64,000 nucleotides of DNA from Planococcus lenghuensis. Its GTDB lineage: Bacteria > Bacillota > Bacilli > Bacillales_A > Planococcaceae. The translations under genes were made by a program, and so were the position numbers. Below, in pieces: positions 42,873 through 51,250 of the stretch. The notes below the pieces were generated by a model that saw nothing but the letters and a program-made list of their open reading frames with translations, was not told where the DNA came from and ran no database searches. Each line of letters starts with the position of its first letter. The first letter of the stretch is position 1. The stretch lies in the NCBI RefSeq assembly GCF_001999905.1, contig NZ_CP019640.1, positions 3,390,001 to 3,454,000 of the forward strand. Direction: 5' to 3'.

Positions 42873-44042
42873 TCAGCTGGATAACCGGCCATGATAGGCA
42901 TTCGTATAAATGGTGCGGATCGCATTCAAATCCAGCTCTTTCGGGCTTCTGGCCAGGAGCCGTTTTTGTGCGGCTCCGTTCACCGACAGCCGTTCGATAT
43001 CCTCTTCATTGATGCCGTATTCGGGAAGTCTTGTTGGAACTCCGACATCTTCAACCAACTTCCGGAGGCTTTTGACAACCCCCAGCGCCAATTCCTGCTT
43101 GCTTTTCCCTTCGGCTGGCAGGCCGAAAATCGCTGCCACTTTCACCATTTTGTCCTGACAGGCCGGCCAGATGAAGTCATAGACATACGGTAAAAGCACC
43201 GCATTGGATTCCCCGTGGGGAACTTTAAACAATCCGCCGATCGGGTAAGCCAGTGCATGGACGCCCGCCGCCCCGGCATTGAAAAAGCTGAGTCCGGCGA
43301 TTAAACTGCCAAGCGCCATTTCCTCCCGGGCTTTTTTGTCCTGTCCATCCCAGACGGCCGTTCTGAGACTGCCGGCAATCCGGGTCATCGCATCAATCGC
43401 CAATGTATCCGTCAGTGGCGTTGCGTTAACGGAAGTGAATGCTTCTAGCGCATGCGTGAACGCATCGATTCCGCTGGCGGCAGTCACTTTCGGCGGCAGT
43501 GAGTATGTCAATGCCGGATCGACAATCGCATAATCGGCCAGCAGGTAATTATGCGCGATGACGTCTTTTGATTCTTCCAGGGAAAAGACCGCAATATTGG
43601 TCACTTCGGCGCCTGTGCCTGCCGTTGTGGGAATCAGCACTTTCGGCAATCCTTTGTTTTTCAATGTTTTTTTGCCGGTCAGATTCAGATAATCTTCGAC
43701 ATGGCCTTCGTTCTCCGCGAGGGCGGCAGCGGTTTTCGCTAAATCCAGTGCGCTGCCGCCGCCTGTGCCCACTACCAGATCCGCCTTGCTGTTCCGCACT
43801 GCTTCCAGCACAGCATTAGCCGTTTCAAGCGAAGGTTCCGGCACGACTCCCGTGAATATCTCCACTTCCACTTGCGCTTTCTCAAAATGCGCCAGCAGCG
43901 GATCGATCACGCCCAGTTCTTTTAAGATCGCATCTGTGAGGAGAAACACTTTTTCGACGTTAAGTTCCTCTAAGATCAGTTCTATCTTATCCAAGGAACC
44001 TTCCCCGTGATAAATCTGCTTGGGTGATATGAATTGGTTCAT
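42873..44042 (-). CDS. Iron-containing alcohol dehydrogenase
   Basis: A 389-aa group III alcohol dehydrogenase. The NAD-binding GTGGGSALDLAK, then IPTTAGTGAEVT, and metal ligands Asp/His in SGIDAFTHALEA, His in GVHALAYPIGG and His in VPHGESNAV are present. It could oxidise a diol or reduce an aldehyde. Position between the symporter and the HisD-like gene ties it to the same substrate. The second in-frame ATG (44042) is better spaced from AAAGGAG than the first (44048). Confidence 0.9.
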   Translation of the reverse strand: MNQFISPKQIYHGEGSLDKIELILEELNVEKVFLLTDAILKELGVIDPLLAHFEKAQVEVEIFTGVVPEPSLETANAVLEAVRNSKADLVVGTGGGSALDLAKTAAALAENEGHVEDYLNLTGKKTLKNKGLPKVLIPTTAGTGAEVTNIAVFSLEESKDVIAHNYLLADYAIVDPALTYSLPPKVTAASGIDAFTHALEAFTSVNATPLTDTLAIDAMTRIAGSLRTAVWDGQDKKAREEMALGSLIAGLSFFNAGAAGVHALAYPIGGLFKVPHGESNAVLLPYVYDFIWPACQDKMVKVAAIFGLPAEGKSKQELALGVVKSLRKLVEDVGVPTRLPEYGINEEDIERLSVNGAAQKRLLARSPKELDLNAIRTIYTNAYHGRLSS

Positions 44043-44074
44043 TGGCATGTGCTCCTTTCAGCTTACCGGCATTA

Positions 44075-45577
44075 TCAGGAATCGAACGATTCCGCCAAAT
44101 CCACTTTTTCGTCTTCCACTGAAGGACTGATGAACAGCGTGTAGATGATCATCACGAACATGCTGATGAGAACACCAAGTCCTGCGGCAGCGAACGGATT
44201 GCTGACATCGAATCCGAATGGCAAGTAGATCACCCAGTACGCAACCGTTCCGGCGATCAATGACCAAGTGGCACCCGCTCTTGTCGCCCGCTTCCAAAGA
44301 CCGCCGACAACCAAAGGTCCGGCCGTGGCTGAGACAATTCCCCCGATACCGATCCACAGGAAGACAGCCAAATACTGCGGCGGCGACCAAGCCATCCAAA
44401 TCGCAATGATGATCACCAGGAACGTGGAATATCGGCTGATAGCCAGTTCGAGTTTTTCCGATCGTTCTTTTGAAATATTCGTACGCGGCACGATTGTTCT
44501 CCGGAAGATATCATTCGCCAGCAATTGCGTCAGGGAAACGATCAGGCCGTCAGATGTGGACATGATCGCCGACAGGACGGCAACCGCTAAAAAGGCGGCA
44601 ATGACTGGCGGGAAAATCTCCTGGAACAGCACCGGAACGACCTGGTCCGGGCGGATATCCAAGGCGGGATCCAAAACGGCGATTCCCAAGAGACCGGCTA
44701 ATCCCATCAGCGGCAAAATCGTCGCGAAAATGGTACAGTACATAATCAGTTTTTTCATGTCCTTACTGGACTTGACTGCCAGGAATTTATTGCCCAGGTG
44801 AGGCAGGATGCTGAAAGGCAAGTGAGCAACGAATAACAGGCCGACGAGCCAGAAGGAGCCGTATGTCGCATCCCCCGGGATAAACAGATTATCGAATCCG
44901 CCACCCGGATTGCGTTCATCGATCAGCGAGATCATATCGCCGAATCCTCCAGCCACTCCCACACTGGAGACGAAAGCGATGACGACGATGATTGCGGTGA
45001 TGACCATCAAAAAACCTTGGACAGCATCTGTCATGATGTCTGAATGCGAGCCACCCATGAAGACATAGACGGCCAGGACAACGCCGGTGATGATCAATCC
45101 CACTCCATACTCCAATCCCATCATGACCTGGAACATGGTAGCAGCAGCAACGAACTGTGAAACAACATAGAAAATGAGCAAAACGGAAATGATGGTTAAA
45201 CTGATCCGTAGAAATTCGCTATTATACCGTTCTCCGATAAAATCGGGGATCGTTCTCGTCCCGAATTTATCTCCATAAATCTTGATGGTTTTTGCGACGA
45301 ACAGCATACCGATGACCGTCGCAACCGGATACAGCATCGGATACCAGAGACTCGGCGCTCCGATGCCATAGGCCAGGCCGGGCATCCCCATAAAAGTGGA
45401 ACCGCTGGAGATACCGGCACTGATGACAAGGGCGATTGTAATTGGGCCATAGCTGGACCGGGCAGTTGCAAAATCATCAGCAGAATGCGTTTTCTTCATC
45501 CCGAGGTAGCCGAAAACAAGCATGCCGAGAATGAAGATCGCGATAAAAATCCACGAATATACTGTGACTGAATCCAA
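44075..45577 (-). CDS. Sodium:solute symporter (SSS family)
   Basis: A 500-aa transporter with about 13 hydrophobic helices. Family features include SADDFATARSSYGPITIALVISAGISSGSTFMG near the start and AVAVLSAIMSTSDGLIVSLTQLLANDIF in the second half, which holds the second sodium-site serine/threonine region. It is in the operon with a 29-aa accessory peptide just before it. Initiation is probably TTG at 45577, preceded by AAAGGAGAGGATTTTA; earlier codons overlap the peptide gene. Cargo unknown: a polyol, sulfonate or carboxylate. Confidence 0.88.
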   Translation of the reverse strand: MDSVTVYSWIFIAIFILGMLVFGYLGMKKTHSADDFATARSSYGPITIALVISAGISSGSTFMGMPGLAYGIGAPSLWYPMLYPVATVIGMLFVAKTIKIYGDKFGTRTIPDFIGERYNSEFLRISLTIISVLLIFYVVSQFVAAATMFQVMMGLEYGVGLIITGVVLAVYVFMGGSHSDIMTDAVQGFLMVITAIIVVIAFVSSVGVAGGFGDMISLIDERNPGGGFDNLFIPGDATYGSFWLVGLLFVAHLPFSILPHLGNKFLAVKSSKDMKKLIMYCTIFATILPLMGLAGLLGIAVLDPALDIRPDQVVPVLFQEIFPPVIAAFLAVAVLSAIMSTSDGLIVSLTQLLANDIFRRTIVPRTNISKERSEKLELAISRYSTFLVIIIAIWMAWSPPQYLAVFLWIGIGGIVSATAGPLVVGGLWKRATRAGATWSLIAGTVAYWVIYLPFGFDVSNPFAAAGLGVLISMFVMIIYTLFISPSVEDEKVDLAESFDS

Positions 45578-45602
45578 TAAAATCCTCTCCTTTACCTGAC
45601 TT

Positions 45603-45692
45603 TTAATCCAATAATTTTGTGCCGAATAAAATAATGGCCATTCCAATCCACGTCGTCAGCAGTACACCTGCAATGATATAGAGCATCGTCAT
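45603..45692 (-). CDS. Symporter small accessory protein (29 aa)
   Basis: A very short gene with an excellent ribosome site (GGGAGGTGATCAA) and the product MTMLYIIAGVLLTTWIGMAI plus nine residues. It is one hydrophobic helix with a short charged tail ending KLLD. Its ATG overlaps the stop of the 166-aa gene as ATGA, and the SSS symporter starts 25 nt after its stop. This matches the small accessory peptides found next to some SSS/MctP-type symporters. It is easily missed by gene callers. Confidence 0.8.
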   Translation of the reverse strand: MTMLYIIAGVLLTTWIGMAIILFGTKLLD

Positions 45693-46189
45693 TTGATCAC
45701 CTCCCGTTCCTTCAGGTAGCTTTCCACTTCCTTGTATTTATCCAGCAAGTCTTCACTGCCGCTGAATGTCTCGAAAAAGTAGGTCCGTTCTTCTCCTTTT
45801 ACGGTCTTCGTATAGACGAGATAAGGGATATAAAGCAAATAGGATTTGACCATATCCGGTTTCGGATAAGACCAGACTTTTCTTTTATGCATATAGTAAT
45901 TCTTCAGAAGCTCAAACCCGACTTCCGTTATTTCCGATTCCGGGTAATGCCCGGGCAATGTCAGTGAATCATCTTCTTTCTCGAAAGGAACCAGCGACTT
46001 CTTGTCGATTTCGAACAAGCTGGTTTCCTTTTTCACCAAGTTTGAAATCAGCATCTTTTTCTCGGTCCGCTGCTTGGTAAAAGGCAATGGTTTATAAGTA
46101 ACCGCCCATTCCGTCACCAGGTACGGATAAAAGACGAGCAGCGATTCCGGCAATTTCCGCCTTTGTTCTTCGTACGAAAAAGTGTACAT
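45689..46189 (-). CDS. Conserved-looking protein of unknown function (166 aa)
   Basis: A soluble, charged protein with no signal peptide and no motif I recognise. It is rich in Lys, Glu and Tyr, with aromatic stretches such as SYLLYIPYLVYTK and RTYFFETFSGSEDLLDKYKE near the C-terminus. It lies between the aldehyde dehydrogenase (10-bp gap) and the symporter accessory peptide (4-bp overlap), so it is firmly part of the operon. A regulatory or transporter-associated role is possible, but no function can be assigned from sequence. Confidence 0.75.
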   Translation of the reverse strand: MYTFSYEEQRRKLPESLLVFYPYLVTEWAVTYKPLPFTKQRTEKKMLISNLVKKETSLFEIDKKSLVPFEKEDDSLTLPGHYPESEITEVGFELLKNYYMHKRKVWSYPKPDMVKSYLLYIPYLVYTKTVKGEERTYFFETFSGSEDLLDKYKEVESYLKEREVIK

Positions 46190-46199
46190 CGTCCACCGC

Positions 46200-47633
46200 C
46201 TAAAAAGTGTAATTCATGCTGATAAATTTCATATGGACCATTTCGCGCATCGCATACTTGATGCCTTCGTAACCGTAGCCTGATGACTTCAAACCGCCGT
46301 ACGGCATATGATCAAACCGCAATGTCGGCACATCATTGATGAGCACTTGCCCCACTTCCAATTCATGGGCGAGTTTGAATGCCTGCGGCAAGTCATACGT
46401 AAATGCGCCGGCATTCAATCCATACTGGCTGTCATTCATCGCCGCCAGCGCCGCGTCGGCGTCTTGCACTGTGTTCACCAGAACAACAGGCCCGAATACT
46501 TCCTGACAGGAAATTTTCGAAGAAGCCGGCACATTCTTCAGGATAGTCGGCTGCAGTCCATTCTCAAACTTGTTTCCGCCGGTGACCAGCTCGCTGCCGT
46601 CCCTGACAGCCTCCGAAATCCAGTTCACAATCCGGTCTTGTGACTTCCCATCAATCACCCCCGATAAGTCTGTTGTTTCATCGTTCGGGTCGCCGTAGGA
46701 CAGCGACTCTGCAGCCCGCTTAAAATGCGTTAAAAATTCTTCGCTCACGTCTTCATGAACATAGATGCGCTGGGTGCTGATGCAGACCTGCCCGTTATAA
46801 GCAAAGGCACCGGCAACCGCTTTTCCAGCGATTTCCCCGAGCTTGCCGCGTACGGACCGGTCGATATACAGCGCCGAATTATTGCCGAGTTCCAGCGTGA
46901 CTTTCTTCAGTCCCGCCTGGGATTTGATCAGCTCCCCCACTTGCGGGCTGCCGGTAAATGTCAGTTTCGCGACGTCCGGATGATCGATCAGCACTTTTCC
47001 GAGCCGCGGTCCTTCTCCTGTAATGACTTGATAGGCATCTTCCGGGAGTCCGGCTTTTTTAAAAGCTTCAGCCAGTTTGATGGCGGAAAGCGGCGTCTTC
47101 TCTGCGGGTTTCACGATAATGGCATTCCCCACAGCGAGTGCCGGTCCCACTTTATGGGCAACCAAGTTCAGCGGGAAATTAAATGGCGTGATGGCCCCGA
47201 CTATGCCGATCGGCTGAAAAACCGTGTAAGCATCCCGCCCGCCGCCATTGGTTGCGGCGTCCATCCGGATCGATTCGCCTTCGAGTTTCCGGGCTTCCAA
47301 TGAGGCGAAATAGAGTGTTTCAATGGTGCGTTCCACTTCAGAACGGGAGAGACGGATCGGTTTGCCGGACTCCAGCGTAATGATCCGGGCAAATTCTTCT
47401 TTGTTTTCCTTTATGAATTTACTGGTCTGCTCCAGTATCATTGACCTTTCAGCCGATGACAGGGCTTTCATTTTCGAAAATGCCTGCTTGCTCTTTTCAA
47501 TGGCTTCCTCCATCTGCTGATTGCTGCATTCGGGGATATCCATGATTTTTTCCCGTGTATGCGGGTTGAACAGCGGATACGTTACATCCGACTGATGGGT
47601 CAGTGTCTGTAAATATGCTTCAGGTATGGACAA
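46200..47633 (-). CDS. NAD(P)-dependent aldehyde dehydrogenase
   Basis: A 477-aa ALDH-superfamily enzyme. It shows the NAD site ITPFNFPLNLVAHKVGPALAVGN, KPAEKTPLSA, FTGSPQVG, catalytic Glu in VTLELGNN and catalytic Cys in YNGQVCISTQR, then EVFGPVV. It resembles lactaldehyde/succinate-semialdehyde and sulfolactaldehyde dehydrogenases. TTG at 47633 is the likely start: AAAGGAG stands 9 nt upstream, and the earlier GTG has no such site. It is the first structural gene after lacI, with an operator-like site in between. Confidence 0.88.
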   Translation of the reverse strand: MSIPEAYLQTLTHQSDVTYPLFNPHTREKIMDIPECSNQQMEEAIEKSKQAFSKMKALSSAERSMILEQTSKFIKENKEEFARIITLESGKPIRLSRSEVERTIETLYFASLEARKLEGESIRMDAATNGGGRDAYTVFQPIGIVGAITPFNFPLNLVAHKVGPALAVGNAIIVKPAEKTPLSAIKLAEAFKKAGLPEDAYQVITGEGPRLGKVLIDHPDVAKLTFTGSPQVGELIKSQAGLKKVTLELGNNSALYIDRSVRGKLGEIAGKAVAGAFAYNGQVCISTQRIYVHEDVSEEFLTHFKRAAESLSYGDPNDETTDLSGVIDGKSQDRIVNWISEAVRDGSELVTGGNKFENGLQPTILKNVPASSKISCQEVFGPVVLVNTVQDADAALAAMNDSQYGLNAGAFTYDLPQAFKLAHELEVGQVLINDVPTLRFDHMPYGGLKSSGYGYEGIKYAMREMVHMKFISMNYTF

Positions 47634-47660
47634 TCGTTTCAGCTCCTTTGGAATTCTCAC

Positions 47661-47678
47661 TGAATGGTTACGTATTCA
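47661..47678. promoter_or_regulatory. LacI-type operator between lacI and the aldehyde dehydrogenase
   Basis: TGAATGGTTACGTATTCA is a near-palindrome. On the minus strand it shares ATGAATACGnnnCCAT with the site in the lacI promoter (48734-48750). It is probably bound by the LacI-family protein encoded alongside. Confidence 0.7.
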
Positions 47679-47695
47679 TTTCACTGTTGAAAAAA

Positions 47696-48697
47696 TCAAA
47701 GCCGGCTGGTCGTGTTGCGCTTAAACAATTTCGTCGGCAATGTCTTCTGGACGAATGGCATTTCTTCGTTTCCTTTGCCATTGATGATGTCCACTAAATG
47801 TTCGATCGCCACGCGGCCCAGATTTTCCTCAGTCACCGTTCCGATCGTGCTCAGCTGGAAAGAGTGATGGCGGCTCAATTCGACATTATCCACGCCTAGA
47901 ATGCTGATGTCTTCCGGGATGCTGTAGCCCCGCTCGATCAAAAAATCCATCATGTAAATGGCAATGGAATCAGTCGCGGCAAAAATGGCGGTAGGCCGGT
48001 TCTTTTTGGACATGAGCGCATGCGCTTCTTCGAAAATCGCGGCTTTGCTGGTGTTTGTGATGAGGATGTTTTCAGGGCCAAACGGAATATCGTTTTCCTG
48101 GAGCACATGTTTAAACCCTTCATACCTGCCCTGGAAGGTCGACATCGTTAGCGGGCCGCCCATCCAAACAATATTCCGATGATTCAGCTCGAGCAGATGC
48201 TCTGCTGCCAGCCGGCCGGCTTGAAAATTATCCATTTCGATAAAATGACCATCTTCGCGATGCCGCCGGTTGAACATGATAAACGGAATATCCAATTTCT
48301 TTAACTCATCATAAATCGGATCGTCATAAAGGACGGAAGACAGGATGATGCCATCAACCTGATGGCTCAGCACATCCTGGTAAACGGACATATTGTCCCC
48401 GAAATTCTCGAAATGGACATTGACATTGAATCCCTTCCCTTTGGCAAAATTCACGATGGACGTCGTAGTGTCGGCAAAGAAAGGATTGTACAGCGGTCCC
48501 GACAGCAAGGCGATGGAGTGGGTTTTCTTATTGACCAGCGACCGGGCAATCAGGTTGGGCCGGTACCCCAATTCATTCATTGCCGCATTCACTTTATGCA
48601 GCGTTTTTTTATTCACTTTGTCCGGTTCATTCATCACCCGGGAAACCGTCGTTTGGGAAACGCCGGCATGCTTTGCTACATCTTTAGAAGAAACCAT
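47696..48697 (-). CDS. LacI-family transcriptional regulator
   Basis: A 333-aa repressor. The N-terminal helix-turn-helix and hinge are clear (KDVAKHAGVSQTTVSRVMNEPDKVNKKT... RPNLIARSLVNKKTHSIAL). The rest is a periplasmic-binding-like effector domain with QVDGIILSS, FNRRHREDGHFIEMDN and ILGVDNVELSRHH. The start with AAGGTG six nt upstream is chosen over two nearby codons. It heads the operon and has an operator inside its own promoter, so it is autoregulated and probably derepressed by the operon's substrate. Confidence 0.92.
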   Translation of the reverse strand: MVSSKDVAKHAGVSQTTVSRVMNEPDKVNKKTLHKVNAAMNELGYRPNLIARSLVNKKTHSIALLSGPLYNPFFADTTTSIVNFAKGKGFNVNVHFENFGDNMSVYQDVLSHQVDGIILSSVLYDDPIYDELKKLDIPFIMFNRRHREDGHFIEMDNFQAGRLAAEHLLELNHRNIVWMGGPLTMSTFQGRYEGFKHVLQENDIPFGPENILITNTSKAAIFEEAHALMSKKNRPTAIFAATDSIAIYMMDFLIERGYSIPEDISILGVDNVELSRHHSFQLSTIGTVTEENLGRVAIEHLVDIINGKGNEEMPFVQKTLPTKLFKRNTTSRL

Positions 48698-48727
48698 AGC
48701 CATCACCTTATCATTTTCTTGTTTTCC

Positions 48728-48756
48728 ATCATATATGGAAGCGTATTCATAGTCAA
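48728..48756 (-). promoter_or_regulatory. lacI-operon promoter with operator in the spacer
   Basis: On the minus strand -35 TTGACT (48756-48751) and -10 TATGAT (48733-48728) flank a 17-nt spacer, ATGAATACGCTTCCATA, which carries the operator motif. The site also matches the CcpA cre consensus at 12 of 14 positions, so dual control is possible. Confidence 0.8.
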
Positions 48757-48946
48757 GAAAATTTTCAATATTGTATCTTCAACAGCAGCTGACATCTGTC
48801 TGTAAAAACGTTTCTTTGAAAGGAACAGCCATGGGCAGAGAATGTAAGTGGCTGCCGGAACAGCGAGAGATTCCGATTCTTCGGGGATGGTAAATATGCA
48901 GCTCGTGAAAGAGGAGCGCTGAACCGACTAAGAGGATGCATCAGCA

Positions 48947-48979
48947 AAAAAACGCCTGCCCCAAAGAGGAACAGACGTC
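48947..48979 (-). terminator. Terminator of the polysaccharide deacetylase gene
   Basis: On the minus strand ACGTCTGTTCC pairs with GGGGCAGGCGT (with G-T pairs), then TTTTTTT. Confidence 0.75.
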
Positions 48980-48997
48980 TGACTTGAATGCATTAAC

Positions 48998-49759
48998 TCA
49001 ATAACCCGTTTCGATTTTCCGCACGAAATCATCGAGCGTGTCGCCATTGAGAATCATGATGCGCGGGATTTCGTAACGCTCGCTTTCACTTGTGCTCAAG
49101 CCACCCGCTACCGTGAAGGCGCCTTCGAAGCCGAGTTCATCCAGGACAGCAATTGTATCCGCGTTGTAAGCGCCGTACGGATAGGCGAATACATTCGTCG
49201 TCTTGCCTGTCAGGGATTTGAGTGCCGTCGTGGCACCGCTGATTTCAGCATACTGCGCTTCGTAGCTCAGTTGCGTCAGGAACGGATGAGTCACAGAATG
49301 GTTCTGGATATCGATGCCGTTATCCATGACCGTCGTGATTTCGTCCGCCGTCATGTTCCAGCTCCCATTCACCCAGTCCGACACCGTGAATTGCGTCGCT
49401 TTCATGTCGTATTTGTCGAGGACCGGATAGACATTTGGATAGAAGTCATAGGAGTTGTCATCGAACGTCAGCAGAATCGGCTTGGCCGGCATTGCCGCAT
49501 TTCCATACAGGATATTGAAGTATTGTTTGATGGTCAGCGTCCGGTAGCCATTGTCTTTCAGGTAAGCCATCTGCTTTTCGAATTCTTCCAGACTGAATTG
49601 ATAGAGGTTATCCGGGTCAGGAGTCGGCGAGACGACATGGTACAGCAGGACCGGGATTTCCGCTTTTTCCGCTTTCTTGGCCGCCAGCGCTTGTGTTCCA
49701 GGGGATACGATGAATAACAGACAGGAAAAGATGAGTGAGAAAATCATTAATTTCTTCAT
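48998..49759 (-). CDS. Secreted polysaccharide deacetylase (NodB-fold)
   Basis: A 253-aa precursor with a Sec signal peptide (MKKLMIFSLIFSCLLFIVSP, cleavage probably after ALA). The carbohydrate esterase 4 domain shows PVLLYHVV, catalytic and metal-binding Asp pair in LLTFDDNSYDF, the His pair in NHSVTHPFL, and FAYPYGAYN. It removes acetyl groups from cell-wall or extracellular polysaccharide. ATG at 49759 has AAAGGAAG upstream. It is a single gene between the two catabolic blocks. Confidence 0.92.
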   Translation of the reverse strand: MKKLMIFSLIFSCLLFIVSPGTQALAAKKAEKAEIPVLLYHVVSPTPDPDNLYQFSLEEFEKQMAYLKDNGYRTLTIKQYFNILYGNAAMPAKPILLTFDDNSYDFYPNVYPVLDKYDMKATQFTVSDWVNGSWNMTADEITTVMDNGIDIQNHSVTHPFLTQLSYEAQYAEISGATTALKSLTGKTTNVFAYPYGAYNADTIAVLDELGFEGAFTVAGGLSTSESERYEIPRIMILNGDTLDDFVRKIETGY

Positions 49760-50465
49760 GAACAACTTCCTTTCTGAATTGGGGTGCTGTTTCCATATAA
49801 GGCTCTTATTTCGACATCTTGGAACAATGATTATGTACCCCGCCCTTTCACCTCCTGGCCGGCACTTCTGCTTATTCTGTCTGGCGCTATGTATTTTCTG
49901 AGGGCAGCCCGACAGCTCCGGTTAATTGAATGCGCTTTCATTATAGCATTTCAAGTTTGTTCGTTCATCCAATAAAGTAAGTTGTTTCAAAAAACGATCC
50001 GTTCGGACCGGAATAAATACCAGTGAGCTTTACAGACAAGATTCTTTTAGCAGGAAAGGACTACAGAAAATTTACGAAGGATGGAATCAATGGAATGATT
50101 GTAAACGTGTGACTGCCTGCCTTGATATGCGAAGTTTCTATGCGATTTGTGCGACGACAATGAATTTGACATCCGCAAATTGGACCCTGTTTCAACAGAA
50201 TATGAATAGAAATCGGTTGAGACCTCGCAAGATGTTTCCGTAAGATTGTAGCCATTCCCTTTCAAATACAACCGACAGTATTAGACTACCGGAGCATGAA
50301 AACGTAACATCTTGAACGCCACAATAGTTAATGTTGCTCGTTTCCTCGCTAATAGCTTCTCGCTCAAAAACCGACAACATAAAAAGCCATTCTCCTAATG
50401 AGAATGGCGCGTCTTTTGTGATATCGATTTACCGGATGTTGAGCATTTATTTGCTGAGTTTTTAT
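49760..50465. other. Intergenic stretch of about 700 bp
   Basis: No recognisable gene. Short minus-strand frames around 50050-50380 lack ribosome sites and family motifs. The terminator of the next gene lies at 50386-50408. Confidence 0.45.
50386..50408 (-). terminator. Terminator of the 51-64 kb operon
   Basis: GCCATTCTC and GAGAATGGC pair perfectly over a 5-nt loop, with TTTTT on the minus strand. Confidence 0.9.
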
Positions 50466-51233
50466 TCAAACAGTGCTCCAGCCACCATCGACCGGCATAA
50501 TGAGCCCCGTTACATAACTCGCCTCATCTGAAGCCAAAAACAAGGCGGCATATGCAATTTCTTCTGGTTCACCCACTCGTCCGAGCGGTCCTGCCTCATA
50601 GTTTTTAGCAATCTCCGGATCACTCAGCACTTCTTGGATCATCGGCGTATTAATCGCTCCTGGACAGATGCAATTGACCCGGATATTGTATTTCCCATAA
50701 TCCGCAGCCATCACCCGGGTGAGTGCGACGACACCCCCTTTTGATGCTGTATAGGCGTCTGCTCCGCTCACACCGATAATTCCGTTCAGTGAAGAATTAT
50801 TAATAACACTCCCGCGTTTCTGTTCGATCATAACAGGAATAATATGTTTGGACATTAGGTACGCACCGTTCAGGTTGATGCTCAAAATACTGTTCCAATC
50901 CTCGAGTGGCGTTTCCAAAATAGACGCCATTTTATAACGGGACCGTGCTGAAAAACCGATGCCTGCGTTATTAAACAGCACATCAATCGATCCAAACCGG
51001 TTCTGCACTTCTTCCACCAGTGCTTTGACGTTTGCTTCGTCAGAAACATCGGTCTTATAGAAAAATGCTTCCCCGCCTGCAGCCGTTACTTCTTCTGCCG
51101 TTTCTCGGCCGGCTTCTTCATTCATTTCCGCCACCACCACTCTTGCACCTTGGCCAGCAAATATTTTTGCTGCAGCTTTGCCCTGTCCGCTTCCCGCTCC
51201 GGTAATAATTGCGACTTTGTCTTTTAATCGCAT
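50466..51233 (-). CDS. Short-chain dehydrogenase/reductase
   Basis: A 255-aa SDR with ITGAGSGQGKAAA, NNAGIGFSAR, NNSSLNGIIGVSG, YTASKGGV and a C-terminal MPVDGGWSTV. The Asp-to-Glu after beta 2 (VAEMN) leaves cofactor preference unclear. It is last in the operon after the E2 gene, with a good AAAGGAG site. Relatives include acetoin/diacetyl and cyclic-alcohol dehydrogenases; next to E1/E2 genes an acetoin or hydroxyketone reductase role is possible. Confidence 0.88.
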   Translation of the reverse strand: MRLKDKVAIITGAGSGQGKAAAKIFAGQGARVVVAEMNEEAGRETAEEVTAAGGEAFFYKTDVSDEANVKALVEEVQNRFGSIDVLFNNAGIGFSARSRYKMASILETPLEDWNSILSINLNGAYLMSKHIIPVMIEQKRGSVINNSSLNGIIGVSGADAYTASKGGVVALTRVMAADYGKYNIRVNCICPGAINTPMIQEVLSDPEIAKNYEAGPLGRVGEPEEIAYAALFLASDEASYVTGLIMPVDGGWSTV

Positions 51234-51250
51234 ACGTGATCTCCTTTCAA

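Noticed and set aside
50047-50380. Short minus-strand frames in the 49.8-50.4 kb gap
   Set aside because: Overlapping frames without ribosome sites or motifs; no evidence of a real gene.
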